Assembly: GCA_034437555.1 (NCBI GenBank)
Contig: DAOTTQ010000037.1
Location: forward strand, 186,001 to 250,000
Direction: 5' to 3'
DNA from: JANWYT01 sp034437555
GTDB lineage: Bacteria; Chloroflexota; Anaerolineae; Aggregatilineales; Phototrophicaceae
Length of the DNA: 64,000 nucleotides
The notes under the pieces are model-generated. The model worked only from the letters and a program-made list of their open reading frames with translations. It did no database searches and was not told the origin of the DNA. Below, piece by piece: positions 26,696 to 35,522 of the stretch. Numbering within the stretch: the stretch's first letter is position 1; each line of letters opens with the position of its first letter. Made by a program: the position numbers and the translations under genes.

Positions 26696-28009
26696 TTAGT
26701 CGCCTGCTGCCGCTACTGGTTGCTTAGCAACGGCTTTGCCATCTTTCTTGGCGTGTTTCTTGAAGTCATCTGGGAAGTTCTTAATGGTATAGATAATAGG
26801 GTTTGCTGCAAATTCGCCCAAAGCACACAGTGTAATACCTGCCATGTTCTTTGCCACGTTTTCAATGAGCTTCACATCGTTCTCGTTGCCTTCGCCTGCC
26901 ATAATGCGGTCAAGCACCTTGTCGAGCCAGTATGTGCCTTCACGACAGGGCGTGCATTTGCCGCAGCTTTCATGCTTAAAGAACTTGGTGATTTTGCTGG
27001 CAACCCACGTTACATCCACGCTTTCATCCATCACAATCAGGGAAGCCGAACCGATAATCGTCCCCACTTTGGCGGTGTCTTCGTAGCTCATGCGCGTGTC
27101 TAGCACTTGGTCATTCAGTGCCACAATGGGGCCCGAACCACCTGAAGGCAACAATGCCTTAAACCCGTATTCATCAGAAAGCGGTCCGCCACAAATATCA
27201 ACTAAAAGCTCGCGGAAGGTGGCAGTAAAGGGCAATTCATACACACCAGGGCGTTTCACATGACCACTCACGCAATACAGCTTTGTACCTGCGCTTTGTT
27301 CTGTGCCGATGGCTTTGTATTCGCCTGCACCCTTCCAAACAATCCATGGCACGTTGGCAATTGTTTCTACGTTGTTCACTACGGTGGGTTCGCTATACAA
27401 ACCACCGCCCTTATTGGCAGGGAAGGGTGGACGCACGCGAGGTTGCCCTAGCTTGCCTTCAAGACTGTTGAGGAGCGCAGTTTCTTCACCGCAAATATAC
27501 GCGCCTGCGCCCAAGTGGGTAAAAATATCGCAGGAAAAGCCGCTTCCCATGATGTTATCGCCCACAAGGTTAGCTTTACGCATATTCTCGATGCACTCAT
27601 CTAAGAAATGCCCCAAGTCCCAAAATTCGCCACGCAAATACACATAGGTCGCTTTTGCACCAATGGCATACGCGCCAATGAGAACGCCTTCTAGCAATTG
27701 GTAAGGGTTGGTTTCCATAATCAGGCGGTCTTTGAATGTGCCTGTTTCGGATTCATCCGCATTCACCACCAAGTATTTCACGGGTTCGCTTTGTGGAATA
27801 AAGCTCCACTTTACGCCCGTAGGAAAGCCTGCCCCACCGCGCCCACGAAGCCCACTGTTCTTGACTTCATCAATGACTTGTGCAGGGGTCATTGCAAGAG
27901 CCTTCTTCAAGCCCTCAAAACCGCCATGCTTGCGATATTCTTCCAACTTGCTAAAGTCGGCATTTACATCTTTCCAGCGTAACAAAATATGCTTTACATC
28001 ACCCATCAT
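26696..28009 (-). CDS. nuoF: NADH:quinone oxidoreductase subunit F (NADH- and FMN-binding)
   Basis: A 437-residue subunit that binds NADH, FMN and cluster N3 and takes up the hydride. Visible are GRGGAGFPTGVKW and NADESETGTFKDR (FMN/NADH sites), GAGAYICGEETALLNSLEGK, and the 4Fe-4S motif ESCGKCTPCREGTYW with a distant Cys in ITLCALGEFA. The start is placed at the tandem ATGs 28009/28006, preceded by TTGGGGTG; a TTG at 28024 overlapping the end of nuoE is less convincing. Normal length for NuoF. Confidence 0.97.
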   Translation of the reverse strand: MMGDVKHILLRWKDVNADFSKLEEYRKHGGFEGLKKALAMTPAQVIDEVKNSGLRGRGGAGFPTGVKWSFIPQSEPVKYLVVNADESETGTFKDRLIMETNPYQLLEGVLIGAYAIGAKATYVYLRGEFWDLGHFLDECIENMRKANLVGDNIMGSGFSCDIFTHLGAGAYICGEETALLNSLEGKLGQPRVRPPFPANKGGGLYSEPTVVNNVETIANVPWIVWKGAGEYKAIGTEQSAGTKLYCVSGHVKRPGVYELPFTATFRELLVDICGGPLSDEYGFKALLPSGGSGPIVALNDQVLDTRMSYEDTAKVGTIIGSASLIVMDESVDVTWVASKITKFFKHESCGKCTPCREGTYWLDKVLDRIMAGEGNENDVKLIENVAKNMAGITLCALGEFAANPIIYTIKNFPDDFKKHAKKDGKAVAKQPVAAAGD

Positions 28010-28020
28010 AACACCCCAAC

Positions 28021-28560
28021 TCAACTCTTACGGTTTGCGTATTCAGTGGCTTCTTTACGCCACTTGTCTAGCTTCTCGCGCATTTTTGCCTTCGCTTTTT
28101 CAAGGTCAGGCGTTTCATTTGGGTCTACAAGGTCATCCACAAAGTGAAAATTGCACTGTAGCATCGGGGCTTTGTCGCAGGCAGCCAAGCACATCACATG
28201 CTCTACTGTAAACAAGCCATCGGCGGTTGTGCCACCTTCTTCTACGTCCAATTCTTCTTTTAGCCAGTGGTGAAACTCGTCTGCACCACGCAAGGCACAC
28301 GCCAAGTCATTACACACTTGTAGCCAATACTTGCCCTTCGTCTTTTCGCTGTACATGGTATAAAAGCCCGAAATAGAACGAACTTGTGTGGGATCCATGT
28401 CGCAAAGTTGCGCTACTTCTAGCACACCTTCAGCGTTAATCCAGCCATATTCTTCTTGGGCGATATACAGCAAGGGCATTACCGCAGAACGCTTGTCAGG
28501 ATATTTTGCAAGGTGTGCGCTAATGCGCTCTTGGTATTTCTTATTGCCAATGATTGCCAT
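28021..28560 (-). CDS. nuoE: NADH:quinone oxidoreductase subunit E
   Basis: A 179-residue thioredoxin-like subunit carrying the 2Fe-2S cluster N1a. Ligands are visible as Cys83-x4-Cys88 (CNDLAC) and Cys124-x3-Cys128 (CLAAC). The N-terminal helical bundle includes SAVMPLLYIAQEEYGWI, and SISGFYTMYSEKTKG is typical of the family. AAGGA precedes the ATG. It ends 12 bases before the nuoF start. Confidence 0.97.
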   Translation of the reverse strand: MAIIGNKKYQERISAHLAKYPDKRSAVMPLLYIAQEEYGWINAEGVLEVAQLCDMDPTQVRSISGFYTMYSEKTKGKYWLQVCNDLACALRGADEFHHWLKEELDVEEGGTTADGLFTVEHVMCLAACDKAPMLQCNFHFVDDLVDPNETPDLEKAKAKMREKLDKWRKEATEYANRKS

Positions 28561-28583
28561 TTTCTCGTTCCTTCTCGTGCGCT

Positions 28584-29843
28584 CTAGCGGTCACAGTCGC
28601 CCAGCACAATGTCCACGCTCCCAATAATGGCAACAAGGTCAGCAATCATGTGACCTTCTGCCATGGCAGGGATGGCTTGAATGTGCATAAACGAGGGGGT
28701 CTTAAAGTGAACACGGCGGGGCTTGTTGCCCCCTGTGCCATGAATGTAGCACCCAATTTCACCGCGTGGGCTTTCTACGCTGGCATAAACTTCTTCATTG
28801 GGTGCATCAAAGCCATATGTCCAAAGCTTAAAGTGGTGAATGACTGCTTCCATGCTTTGCCCTAGTTCAGAGCGCATGGGGAAAGTAAACTTGCGGTTCT
28901 TGCTACGGAACTCACCCTTCTTCGTCAAACGCTTCAGGGCTTGGTTGATGATTTTGATGCTTTCGCGTAGCTCGCCCAAACGGCACATAAAGCGGTCATA
29001 CACATCGCCATGTTCGCCTAAGGGAATATCAAAGTTATAGGTTTCATAGCCACTGTAGGGCGTAGCTTTACGAATGTCCCAGTTTACACCACTACCGCGC
29101 AACGAAGCCCCAGAAACACCCAACGACAACGCCAATTCTGGTTCTAGGATGCCCACCCCAAAGGTGCGGTCTTTCCAGATGGGGTTGTTGACAAGCAGGG
29201 TTTCGTAGTCATCCACTTTTGCAGGGAAGTAGTTTACAAATTGCGTGACTTCTTCAATGAAACCGTCAGGAATATCACGCCACACACCACCGGGACGAAT
29301 ATAAGACCCCATCATGCGTTGCCCACTGACCATTTCAAACAGGCGCAAAACGTATTCACGTTCACGGAAGCAATACAAGAAAACGCTCATCGCGCCCATG
29401 TCTAGAGCTTGCGTACCCAACCAAACCATGTGGCTGGCAATGCGTGACAATTCAAGACAAATCACGCGGATAATTTGGGCGCGTTCTGGCACATCCAAAT
29501 CAACTAATTTTTCTACCGCAAGGCAAAACGCCATGTTGTTTGACATGGGCGAAAGATAGTCCATACGGTCGGTAAGGGGAACGCCCTTTTCATAGTTCTT
29601 GTCTTCAATGTTCTTTTCAATGCCCGTGTGCAAAAAGCCAATATCAGGCAAAATGGTCACAATTTCTTCGCCATCAAGCTCTAGCAACAAGCGAAGTACG
29701 CCATGTGTACTAGGGTGGTGAGGTCCCATGTTTAGAAGCATGGTTTCGCCCGTCATCGCACGCTCACTTACAAGCCCGCGCAACTGCTCTAAATTTCCTT
29801 CCCAGGTGGCTTTAGTTGCCAGTTCATTTGGGTTTACAGCCAT
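28584..29843 (-). CDS. nuoD: NADH:quinone oxidoreductase subunit D
   Basis: A 419-residue subunit that forms the quinone cavity with NuoB and is related to NiFe-hydrogenase large subunits. Visible are NMGPHHPSTHGVLRLLLELDGE (His-rich quinone-site loop), GFLHTGIEKN, DRMDYLSPMSNNMAF, VESPRGEIGCYIHG and the C-terminal IGSVDIVLGDCDR. Full length. GGAGG lies ahead of the ATG. Separate from nuoC, as in most non-enterobacterial operons. Confidence 0.97.
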   Translation of the reverse strand: MAVNPNELATKATWEGNLEQLRGLVSERAMTGETMLLNMGPHHPSTHGVLRLLLELDGEEIVTILPDIGFLHTGIEKNIEDKNYEKGVPLTDRMDYLSPMSNNMAFCLAVEKLVDLDVPERAQIIRVICLELSRIASHMVWLGTQALDMGAMSVFLYCFREREYVLRLFEMVSGQRMMGSYIRPGGVWRDIPDGFIEEVTQFVNYFPAKVDDYETLLVNNPIWKDRTFGVGILEPELALSLGVSGASLRGSGVNWDIRKATPYSGYETYNFDIPLGEHGDVYDRFMCRLGELRESIKIINQALKRLTKKGEFRSKNRKFTFPMRSELGQSMEAVIHHFKLWTYGFDAPNEEVYASVESPRGEIGCYIHGTGGNKPRRVHFKTPSFMHIQAIPAMAEGHMIADLVAIIGSVDIVLGDCDR

Positions 29844-29860
29844 TTTTACAAGCCTCCACG

Positions 29861-30406
29861 CTACTCGGTGGCAAAAGGTTTGAACTTCGAAATTTCTTCT
29901 ACGTTGAACGAGAACTGCACCGTTTCTTTCCCTAAGGGGTAATCACGACGGTGGGGGTGCCCGTTCCAGTCTTCTGGCATTAACAAACGGCGAGGGTCGG
30001 GGTGACCTTCAAAGGTAATGCCCATCATGTCGATAATTTCACGCTCTAGCCAGTTTGCACCCTCCCACACGGGAATAATGGTGGGGATGACGGGGTCTTC
30101 TTCGGGCAAATAGGCTTTAATGCGCAAACGGCGGTTGTACAGCATGGAATAAAGGTGATACGCCACACCAAAGCGTTCTGGATTTTCTTCGGTGGTGGGG
30201 TCGGGGTAGTAATCTACCGCGCTAATATCCGACAAAAAGTTATAAACCAAGCCATTTGTGTTGCGTAGAAACAGCATCACGTTCACAATTTTGGCGGGGT
30301 CTACGACAATGGTCGTTTCGTCTCTAAACGTTTTTACGCGCAACACCGCTTCGGGCATTTTTTCTTGAATTGCCTTGACGGGGTCTATTGCTGGTGGTAT
30401 GTGCAT
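29861..30406 (-). CDS. nuoC: NADH:quinone oxidoreductase subunit C
   Basis: A 181-residue peripheral-arm subunit. The signature ERFGVAYHLYSMLYNRRLRIKAYLPEEDPVIPTIIPVWEGANWLEREIIDMMGITFEGHPDPRRLLMPEDWNGHPHRRDYPLG pattern (about 80-160) is the conserved 30-kDa-subunit region. AAGGA precedes the ATG. It starts 82 bases after nuoB, in a gap that holds a stem-loop, and is followed by nuoD after 17 bases. Confidence 0.96.
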   Translation of the reverse strand: MHIPPAIDPVKAIQEKMPEAVLRVKTFRDETTIVVDPAKIVNVMLFLRNTNGLVYNFLSDISAVDYYPDPTTEENPERFGVAYHLYSMLYNRRLRIKAYLPEEDPVIPTIIPVWEGANWLEREIIDMMGITFEGHPDPRRLLMPEDWNGHPHRRDYPLGKETVQFSFNVEEISKFKPFATE

Positions 30407-30440
30407 GGCTTTTAATCCTTAAAAAGTCTTATGACGCTAT

Positions 30441-30466
30441 TTAGGGGCGTAAATGCACACCCCTAA
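30441..30466 (-). other. Stem-loop in the nuoB-nuoC gap
   Basis: TTAGGGG, 12-base loop, CCCCTAA in the 82-base gap. No T-run follows on the coding strand. Confidence 0.5.
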
Positions 30467-30488
30467 TCACAGCTCTCTTTTTTGGCTT

Positions 30489-30971
30489 TTATGCCCAGTC
30501 GGAAATCCGTTCACCCTTAATTTTTTCGTGCAGGGTCATGATACCGTGAATGAGCTGTTCGGGACGTGGGGGGCAACCCGCCACATACACATCAACAGGG
30601 ATAATTTCGTCTACGCCTTGCACAATGGCATAGTTGTTATACACCCCACCGCACGAAGCGCAATCACCCATGCTAATCACCCACTTAGGGTCTGCCATTT
30701 GGTCATACAATTGGCGAACCACAGGAGCCATTTTGCGGGTCACGCGCCCTGCGACAATCATTAAATCACTTTGGCGAGGCGAGGCGCGGTTAAGTTCCAT
30801 CCCAAAACGTGACAAGTCGTAATCAGAGGCTTGTGCTGCCATCATTTCAATTGCACAGCACGCCAGCCCAAACAAGAGGGGCCACATTGCCCCCGTCCGC
30901 CCCCAATTGACGGCGGTTTCTAGCGTTGTTGTTACAACGCCAAGGTTGCCTAGTTTTGAACTTACTCCCAT
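30489..30971 (-). CDS. nuoB: NADH:quinone oxidoreductase subunit B
   Basis: A 160-residue subunit that holds cluster N2, the last electron donor to quinone. Ligands are the tandem Cys38-Cys39 (LACCAIEM), Cys104 (GDCASCGG) and Cys133 (AGCPPRPE); the spacings of 65 and 29 match known NuoB proteins. The ATG at 30971 has AAAGGGG seven bases upstream, so it is preferred over the ATG at 30992, which lies further inside nuoA and has no ribosome-binding site. It overlaps the end of nuoA by 10 bases, implying translational coupling. Confidence 0.96.
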   Translation of the reverse strand: MGVSSKLGNLGVVTTTLETAVNWGRTGAMWPLLFGLACCAIEMMAAQASDYDLSRFGMELNRASPRQSDLMIVAGRVTRKMAPVVRQLYDQMADPKWVISMGDCASCGGVYNNYAIVQGVDEIIPVDVYVAGCPPRPEQLIHGIMTLHEKIKGERISDWA

Positions 30972-31321
30972 TCCAACGCCCCTTTCTTCCATTCATAAAT
31001 AAACCCAACGACTAAAATTAGTGTAAAAACACCCATTACAATCAAGCCATACACGCCTAAATCACGCATGACCACAGCCCAAGGCATGAAGAAAATCACT
31101 TCAATATCAAAGATAATGAACAACACCGCCACCAAATAAAACTTGACAGGAATACGGCGTGTACCGGGCCCAATGGGCTTCATCCCGCTTTCATAAGGGG
31201 CGTTCTTTCTAAAACTAGGGCGAAAGGGCCCGAAAATGCGGCTGATAACCAAGATAATAGAGGCTAACACCGTTGCAATAATCACCATGATGCCAATTGG
31301 CGCAAATTCCTGTAATACCAT
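30962..31321 (-). CDS. nuoA: NADH:quinone oxidoreductase subunit A
   Basis: A 119-residue three-helix membrane subunit. The conserved PYESGMKPIGPGTRRIPVKFYLVAVLFIIFDIEVIFFMPWA segment (about 45-86) identifies it. The ATG at 31321 has GGAG seven bases upstream; in-frame upstream codons at 31342 and 31375 would add residues not usual for NuoA. First gene of the nuo operon, downstream of a strong promoter (31380-31408). Confidence 0.95.
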   Translation of the reverse strand: MVLQEFAPIGIMVIIATVLASIILVISRIFGPFRPSFRKNAPYESGMKPIGPGTRRIPVKFYLVAVLFIIFDIEVIFFMPWAVVMRDLGVYGLIVMGVFTLILVVGFIYEWKKGALEWE

Positions 31322-31379
31322 GTCGTTCTCCGTTTGTGACATTTGGAGCAAACTAATCTGAACAAAGGTTAGCATATTG

Positions 31380-31408
31380 ATTATAGCGCGTCAAGCAAGG
31401 GATTCCAA
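31380..31408 (-). promoter_or_regulatory. Promoter of the nuo operon
   Basis: Read on the minus strand: TTGGAA (31408-31403), 17-base spacer, TATAAT (31385-31380). It lies between the sigA terminator and nuoA, giving a leader of about 50 bases. Confidence 0.65.
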
Positions 31409-31473
31409 AGGTAAAGAACTAAACTTACCTCACGTTAAACTGATTGTACCGCGTGGGCTAGTCTTTGGCGAGA

Positions 31474-31505
31474 AAAACGGACGGCTTGCCTACACCGTCC
31501 GTTCA
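31474..31505 (-). terminator. Terminator of sigA
   Basis: Stem AACGGACGG / CCGTCCGTT with a 10-base loop, followed on the minus strand by TTTCTC. It begins 5 bases after the sigA stop codon, separating it from the nuo operon. Confidence 0.8.
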
Positions 31506-31509
31506 AAAA

Positions 31510-33090
31510 TTACATTTCTAAATAATCGCGTAGCTGGCGGCTTCGGGTGGGATGGCGTAGTTTTCGCAGGGCTTTTGCCTCTATTTGGCGAATACGCTCA
31601 CGGGTAACCCCAAAGTATTTGCCCACCTCTTCTAGCGTGTGGTCTTGCCCATCCGATAGCCCAAAGCGCATTTGTAGCACTTCGCGCTCACGGTCGCTTA
31701 AAATGTTGAGCGCAGACTGAATTTGCTCTTTTAGCAATTGCCTGTTGGCAGCATCCACTGGGCCCGTCAAATTATCATCGGGGATAAAGTCGCCTAGTTG
31801 TGAGTTATCCTCTTGCCCCACAGGCATATCAAGGCTCATGGGTTCTTGGCTAATTCTCATAATCTTGCGTACTTTTTGTGCAGCACGGCGTAGCTTGCGT
31901 TGCAAACTAACATCCAATGGAATGCTTTCACGCCACAAAAGCTCAATGGCATTGCGCTCATCTTTTGTCAAGAAGTCCATCTCTAGGGCAATGCGCTCCG
32001 CGCTAGGTTCTGCGCCCAGTTCTTGGATCAAGTCGCGTTGTGTACGCATCAGGCGATTGATGGTTTCTACCATATGAACAGGGATACGAATGGTACGGGC
32101 TTGGTCGGCAATGGCGCGGCTAATGGCTTGGCGAATCCACCATGTTGCATAGGTGCTAAACTTAAAGCCCCGCGTGTGGTCAAACTTCGATACGGCTCTT
32201 AGCAAGCCAATGTTACCCTCTTGAATTAGGTCAAGAAAGCCAATACCGCGCCCCATATAACGCTTTGCCACACTGACCACCAGGCGCAAGTTAGCGCGGG
32301 TAAGGGCTTCAACGGCTTGTTCTGCCCGTTGTTCTGTGCTTTCAAACAGCAGTTTAACGTCTTCTTGGGGGTCTTCTAGTTCTTCAAACCACGCGGTTAC
32401 TGAGTCAAATGTTGCTAATTCTTTGTGTTCTCTAAAGTACCGACGCACGTTCATTTGTACCTCTAGGGGCAACAAAGACAAGCCGTGTAACACTTGAAAC
32501 AGGCTAACGGCGTAATCTGTCCAGCTTTCGTCTCTACCCCATTCGCGCTGTTTTAAGTATTCGCGCAAATAGGAGATGCCTGTCACGTTCCAATCCTGGT
32601 TAAACGCCTGAATTTCGTCAATTAGCTGGCGAATATCAGGGGCTTCTACGCCCAACTTAACCGCTTTCTTTCGCGTGTTATCCCAGTGAATCATCACATG
32701 CTGGTACGCATGACGTGAAATGTCAACATCATTGGGCAAGGACTGTTCGCCATTAGGCATACGGTCTAGGCTGGCAAGTTCGTCACGTAGCTGTTGCAAC
32801 AATTGCTCGGAGGCAATTTGCGCGGCTAGCCACATCTCGCGGTTGCTATCCAATAACAACACTTGACCAATTTCCTTAAGGTACATACGCACAGGATCAT
32901 CGGTGTTTGTGGCACCCATGAAATCTTCTTCTTCGATGAACTCATCACTCAGCTCATCATCCATAAATTCGTCGTCTAAGCTCTCGATAATGGCTTCTAC
33001 AGGTAACGCCAGTTCATAGCCACCAAAGCTATCATCGTCGCCTGCATCGTCAAAATCGTTCAACTCGTCCTTGATGTCGTCTTCTGCCAT
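31510..33090 (-). CDS. rpoD: Primary sigma factor (RpoD/SigA)
   Basis: A 526-residue housekeeping sigma factor. Order: an acidic N-terminus (1-60), region 1.2 (DDPVRMYLKEIGQV, about 64-77), a non-conserved helical insert of about 150 residues, region 2 (NLRLVVSVAKRYMGRG...LIQEGNIGLLRAVSKFD...FSTYATWWIRQAI, about 270-330) with -10 recognition, region 3, and region 4 (LSDREREVLQMRFGLSDGQDHTLEEVGKYFGVTRERIRQIEAKALRKLRHP). All key promoter-contact residues look intact. It follows dnaG on the same strand by 112 bases, the classic dnaG-sigA arrangement. Confidence 0.97.
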   Translation of the reverse strand: MAEDDIKDELNDFDDAGDDDSFGGYELALPVEAIIESLDDEFMDDELSDEFIEEEDFMGATNTDDPVRMYLKEIGQVLLLDSNREMWLAAQIASEQLLQQLRDELASLDRMPNGEQSLPNDVDISRHAYQHVMIHWDNTRKKAVKLGVEAPDIRQLIDEIQAFNQDWNVTGISYLREYLKQREWGRDESWTDYAVSLFQVLHGLSLLPLEVQMNVRRYFREHKELATFDSVTAWFEELEDPQEDVKLLFESTEQRAEQAVEALTRANLRLVVSVAKRYMGRGIGFLDLIQEGNIGLLRAVSKFDHTRGFKFSTYATWWIRQAISRAIADQARTIRIPVHMVETINRLMRTQRDLIQELGAEPSAERIALEMDFLTKDERNAIELLWRESIPLDVSLQRKLRRAAQKVRKIMRISQEPMSLDMPVGQEDNSQLGDFIPDDNLTGPVDAANRQLLKEQIQSALNILSDREREVLQMRFGLSDGQDHTLEEVGKYFGVTRERIRQIEAKALRKLRHPTRSRQLRDYLEM

Positions 33091-33202
33091 GATTTTAATC
33101 CGTTGGGCTTCTTTACGCGAGGGCGGTTATTTTGCATACAATACTAATTGATTTTGTTTACTTTAGCTATCCGCTATCTTGCTTTAACGGGCTAAAAACG
33201 CG

Positions 33203-35386
33203 TTATTTAGAGGAATGTAAACCACTCTGAAATGCTTTAAGGGCTTGCATGGTTTGTGACACGCTTTTTGAAAACTGTGAAAGGGTTGCCGTGTCATTGC
33301 TCTGTGAAGCTTCTTGCATCAAAAACCGCAACTCTTGTAATTCACGATGCAATCTCAGTTCACGAACTTTAATCACACGGCGTAAGGCTTCTGCATGGCG
33401 TTCACGGTCTAAGACGCGGTGCTTATTGACCTTTTGCACAATGTCATCCACATCACTTTGTAGCCGTCCGTTAATGCTAATGTACAAGTCTAGCATGTCG
33501 TCCACCAGCAATAAATCAAGAACTTCTTGTAGCTCTCGGGGCATTTGCAAGCGGACAAAGTCCATCGGAGGCGCATCGTCTTGTTGGTGAGCGTGCAAGA
33601 GCGTGTCTAACATCACCCGATAGTCGGCATGGCTAAAGTCCTCTGGCATCAGTTCGCTAAGGGGGTGGTCTTTGAAAACCTCAAGAGGCGTTAACAGTTC
33701 TCTAAACTTGCGGTTGACGTGATACAACAGGTCATCATCGCGCATGAGCATTTGCAAGCAAAACCGCTCGGCAGAACGGCTGGCGTGCAATGCCGTTAAT
33801 GTTGGGGTGGGCAAAGGCTTTGCAGGTGGGGATGTACTAGGTTTTGCCTGCCCTTGAACGTCGCCCTCAAAAGACAGGTTGCCCATTTCCTCAAAAAATG
33901 AGGGGGGTTCTTCGCTAAGGTTATTCCCCACTTCATAGGGCAAATCATGGTATGGCAAATCATTAAAGGGGTCATCGGAAGCGGAAGACTTAACAGCGGG
34001 CTTAGGCACAGAAGGCGCAGAGGGAGGGGGCGCACTCTTGCGTTCTTGGCGTGCGCTCTCTTTACGCCGAATTTCTTCTGCCCACAGCATCAATTGACGT
34101 TCTTCTAAGCGCAGGCGCAACGCCAATTTTTGCGTGTTCTCTTGGTTAAGTAGATTGTTTTCAGAAGCCAGCAAAATGGGCAATACACGCTCTGCAAGGG
34201 CTTGCTTCTCTTGCAATGATGGATTTTTGCCTAAGCCCCTCATCTCTAAATCAATCACAAAGTCCGCCACAGGAACAGCATCGTTCACATAGATTTGCCA
34301 CAATTCAGGGGTTTCTTTTAGCACTTCGTCGGGGTCTTTGGCATTATCAATGTGCATTACCCGTATTTCTGCCGACATGCGCCCCATATAGTCTTGGCTA
34401 AGAGTTTGGCGTGCTACTTCTAGGCTACGGCGTATGGCGTTTTGCCCCGCTTCGTCCGCATCCAGCGCAAGGATAATTTTTTGAGCATAGCGCGGGGCAA
34501 GCAAGGCAAGCTGTGCTTCGGTCATCGCTGTACCCATTTGCGCCACCACATTCAGATAGCCCGCCTGGTGCGCCTGAAGCGCGTCCATATAGCCCTCTAC
34601 AATGACAGCAATGCCACCATCACGGATGGCGTTTTTGGCAACATCTAGCCCAAAGAGTGTTTTGCTTTTGTCAAAGACACTTGATTGGGGCGAATTAAGA
34701 TACTTAGGTTGGTCGTCGGGGTCTAAAGCACGCGCCCCAAAACCCGTTACATTACCGCGCTCATCCCGAATCGGAATCATCAAGCGATGGCGAAAACGGT
34801 CATACAATCGCCCTGTGGTTTCGTTCTTAGAGACCATGCCCGCCTCTAAAATTTCTTCGGGGCTATAGCCCAAGTCTTTAAGGGCAGTTAGCATGGCATC
34901 CCATGATTTGGGCGCATAGCCAATTTGATAGCGTTCCAATGTTTCTGGGGTAAAACCGCGCTTTTGTGTGGCATATTCCAGCACAGGAAGCGCGTCAATA
35001 GCATCGCTCATCAGGTGTTTGTGATAAAAATCACTCGCCGTTTTAAGCAAACCGAGCAAGCGTTCTCGTTGCGCGTCACGTCCCTGTTGTTCGGGGGTGC
35101 GGGGTGATATTTCTACCCCCACTAACCGCCCTAGCTCGCGGATGGCTTCGCTAAACGTCCAGCCGTTTTGCTTCATGGCAAAGTTAAAAACATCGCCACC
35201 TTCGGCACATGCGCCAAAGCACCGCCAGGTTTGTGTATCTTGATTGACCACAAAAGAGGGTGTTTTTTCACTGTGAAAAGGGCAAGGGGCTTTATAATAC
35301 CGCCCACTTTTCTTAAGGTTTGGCACAAAGCGCGACACATAATCTACAATTTCTAAGCGGTCTTTGATTTCTTGTGTTGTAGACAT
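33203..35386 (-). CDS. dnaG: DNA primase DnaG
   Basis: A 727-residue primase that makes RNA primers for replication. The start is the ATG at 35386 (GAGGG upstream), giving MSTTQEIKDRLEIVDYVSR; in-frame codons further upstream add a non-conserved stretch. The zinc-binding domain has Cys35, His38, Cys56 and Cys60 (CPFH...CFGAC); the last pair is spaced by three residues rather than the more common two. The TOPRIM core follows (VIVEGYMDALQAHQAG, LALDADEAGQNAI). A Pro/Ser/Lys-rich linker at about 435-535 leads to a helical C-terminal domain expected to contact the replicative helicase. Lies between glyQS and sigA. Confidence 0.97.
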   Translation of the reverse strand: MSTTQEIKDRLEIVDYVSRFVPNLKKSGRYYKAPCPFHSEKTPSFVVNQDTQTWRCFGACAEGGDVFNFAMKQNGWTFSEAIRELGRLVGVEISPRTPEQQGRDAQRERLLGLLKTASDFYHKHLMSDAIDALPVLEYATQKRGFTPETLERYQIGYAPKSWDAMLTALKDLGYSPEEILEAGMVSKNETTGRLYDRFRHRLMIPIRDERGNVTGFGARALDPDDQPKYLNSPQSSVFDKSKTLFGLDVAKNAIRDGGIAVIVEGYMDALQAHQAGYLNVVAQMGTAMTEAQLALLAPRYAQKIILALDADEAGQNAIRRSLEVARQTLSQDYMGRMSAEIRVMHIDNAKDPDEVLKETPELWQIYVNDAVPVADFVIDLEMRGLGKNPSLQEKQALAERVLPILLASENNLLNQENTQKLALRLRLEERQLMLWAEEIRRKESARQERKSAPPPSAPSVPKPAVKSSASDDPFNDLPYHDLPYEVGNNLSEEPPSFFEEMGNLSFEGDVQGQAKPSTSPPAKPLPTPTLTALHASRSAERFCLQMLMRDDDLLYHVNRKFRELLTPLEVFKDHPLSELMPEDFSHADYRVMLDTLLHAHQQDDAPPMDFVRLQMPRELQEVLDLLLVDDMLDLYISINGRLQSDVDDIVQKVNKHRVLDRERHAEALRRVIKVRELRLHRELQELRFLMQEASQSNDTATLSQFSKSVSQTMQALKAFQSGLHSSK

Positions 35387-35461
35387 TACGCCCTCATTTT
35401 TACAAGAAACAGCGGTGTAAGCAAAATACGGTGTAAACGCGGTAGGTAACACAGAAAATGA

Positions 35462-35487
35462 GTGGGCAATTCATTAGAACCGCCCAC
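35462..35487 (-). terminator. Stem-loop after glyQS
   Basis: GTGGGCGGTTC, loop TAAT, GAATTGCCCAC (two G-T pairs), 36 bases beyond the glyQS stop. The tail TCATTTTCTG is only weakly T-rich, so it may be a partial terminator upstream of dnaG. Confidence 0.45.
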
Positions 35488-35522
35488 CACACAAACAATA
35501 AAAAAGGCTGTAGACGCGTTTA

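Noticed and set aside
28010..28024. A TTG at 28024 overlapping the end of nuoE as the start of nuoF.
   Set aside because: The tandem ATGs at 28009/28006 have a better site and give the normal N-terminus.
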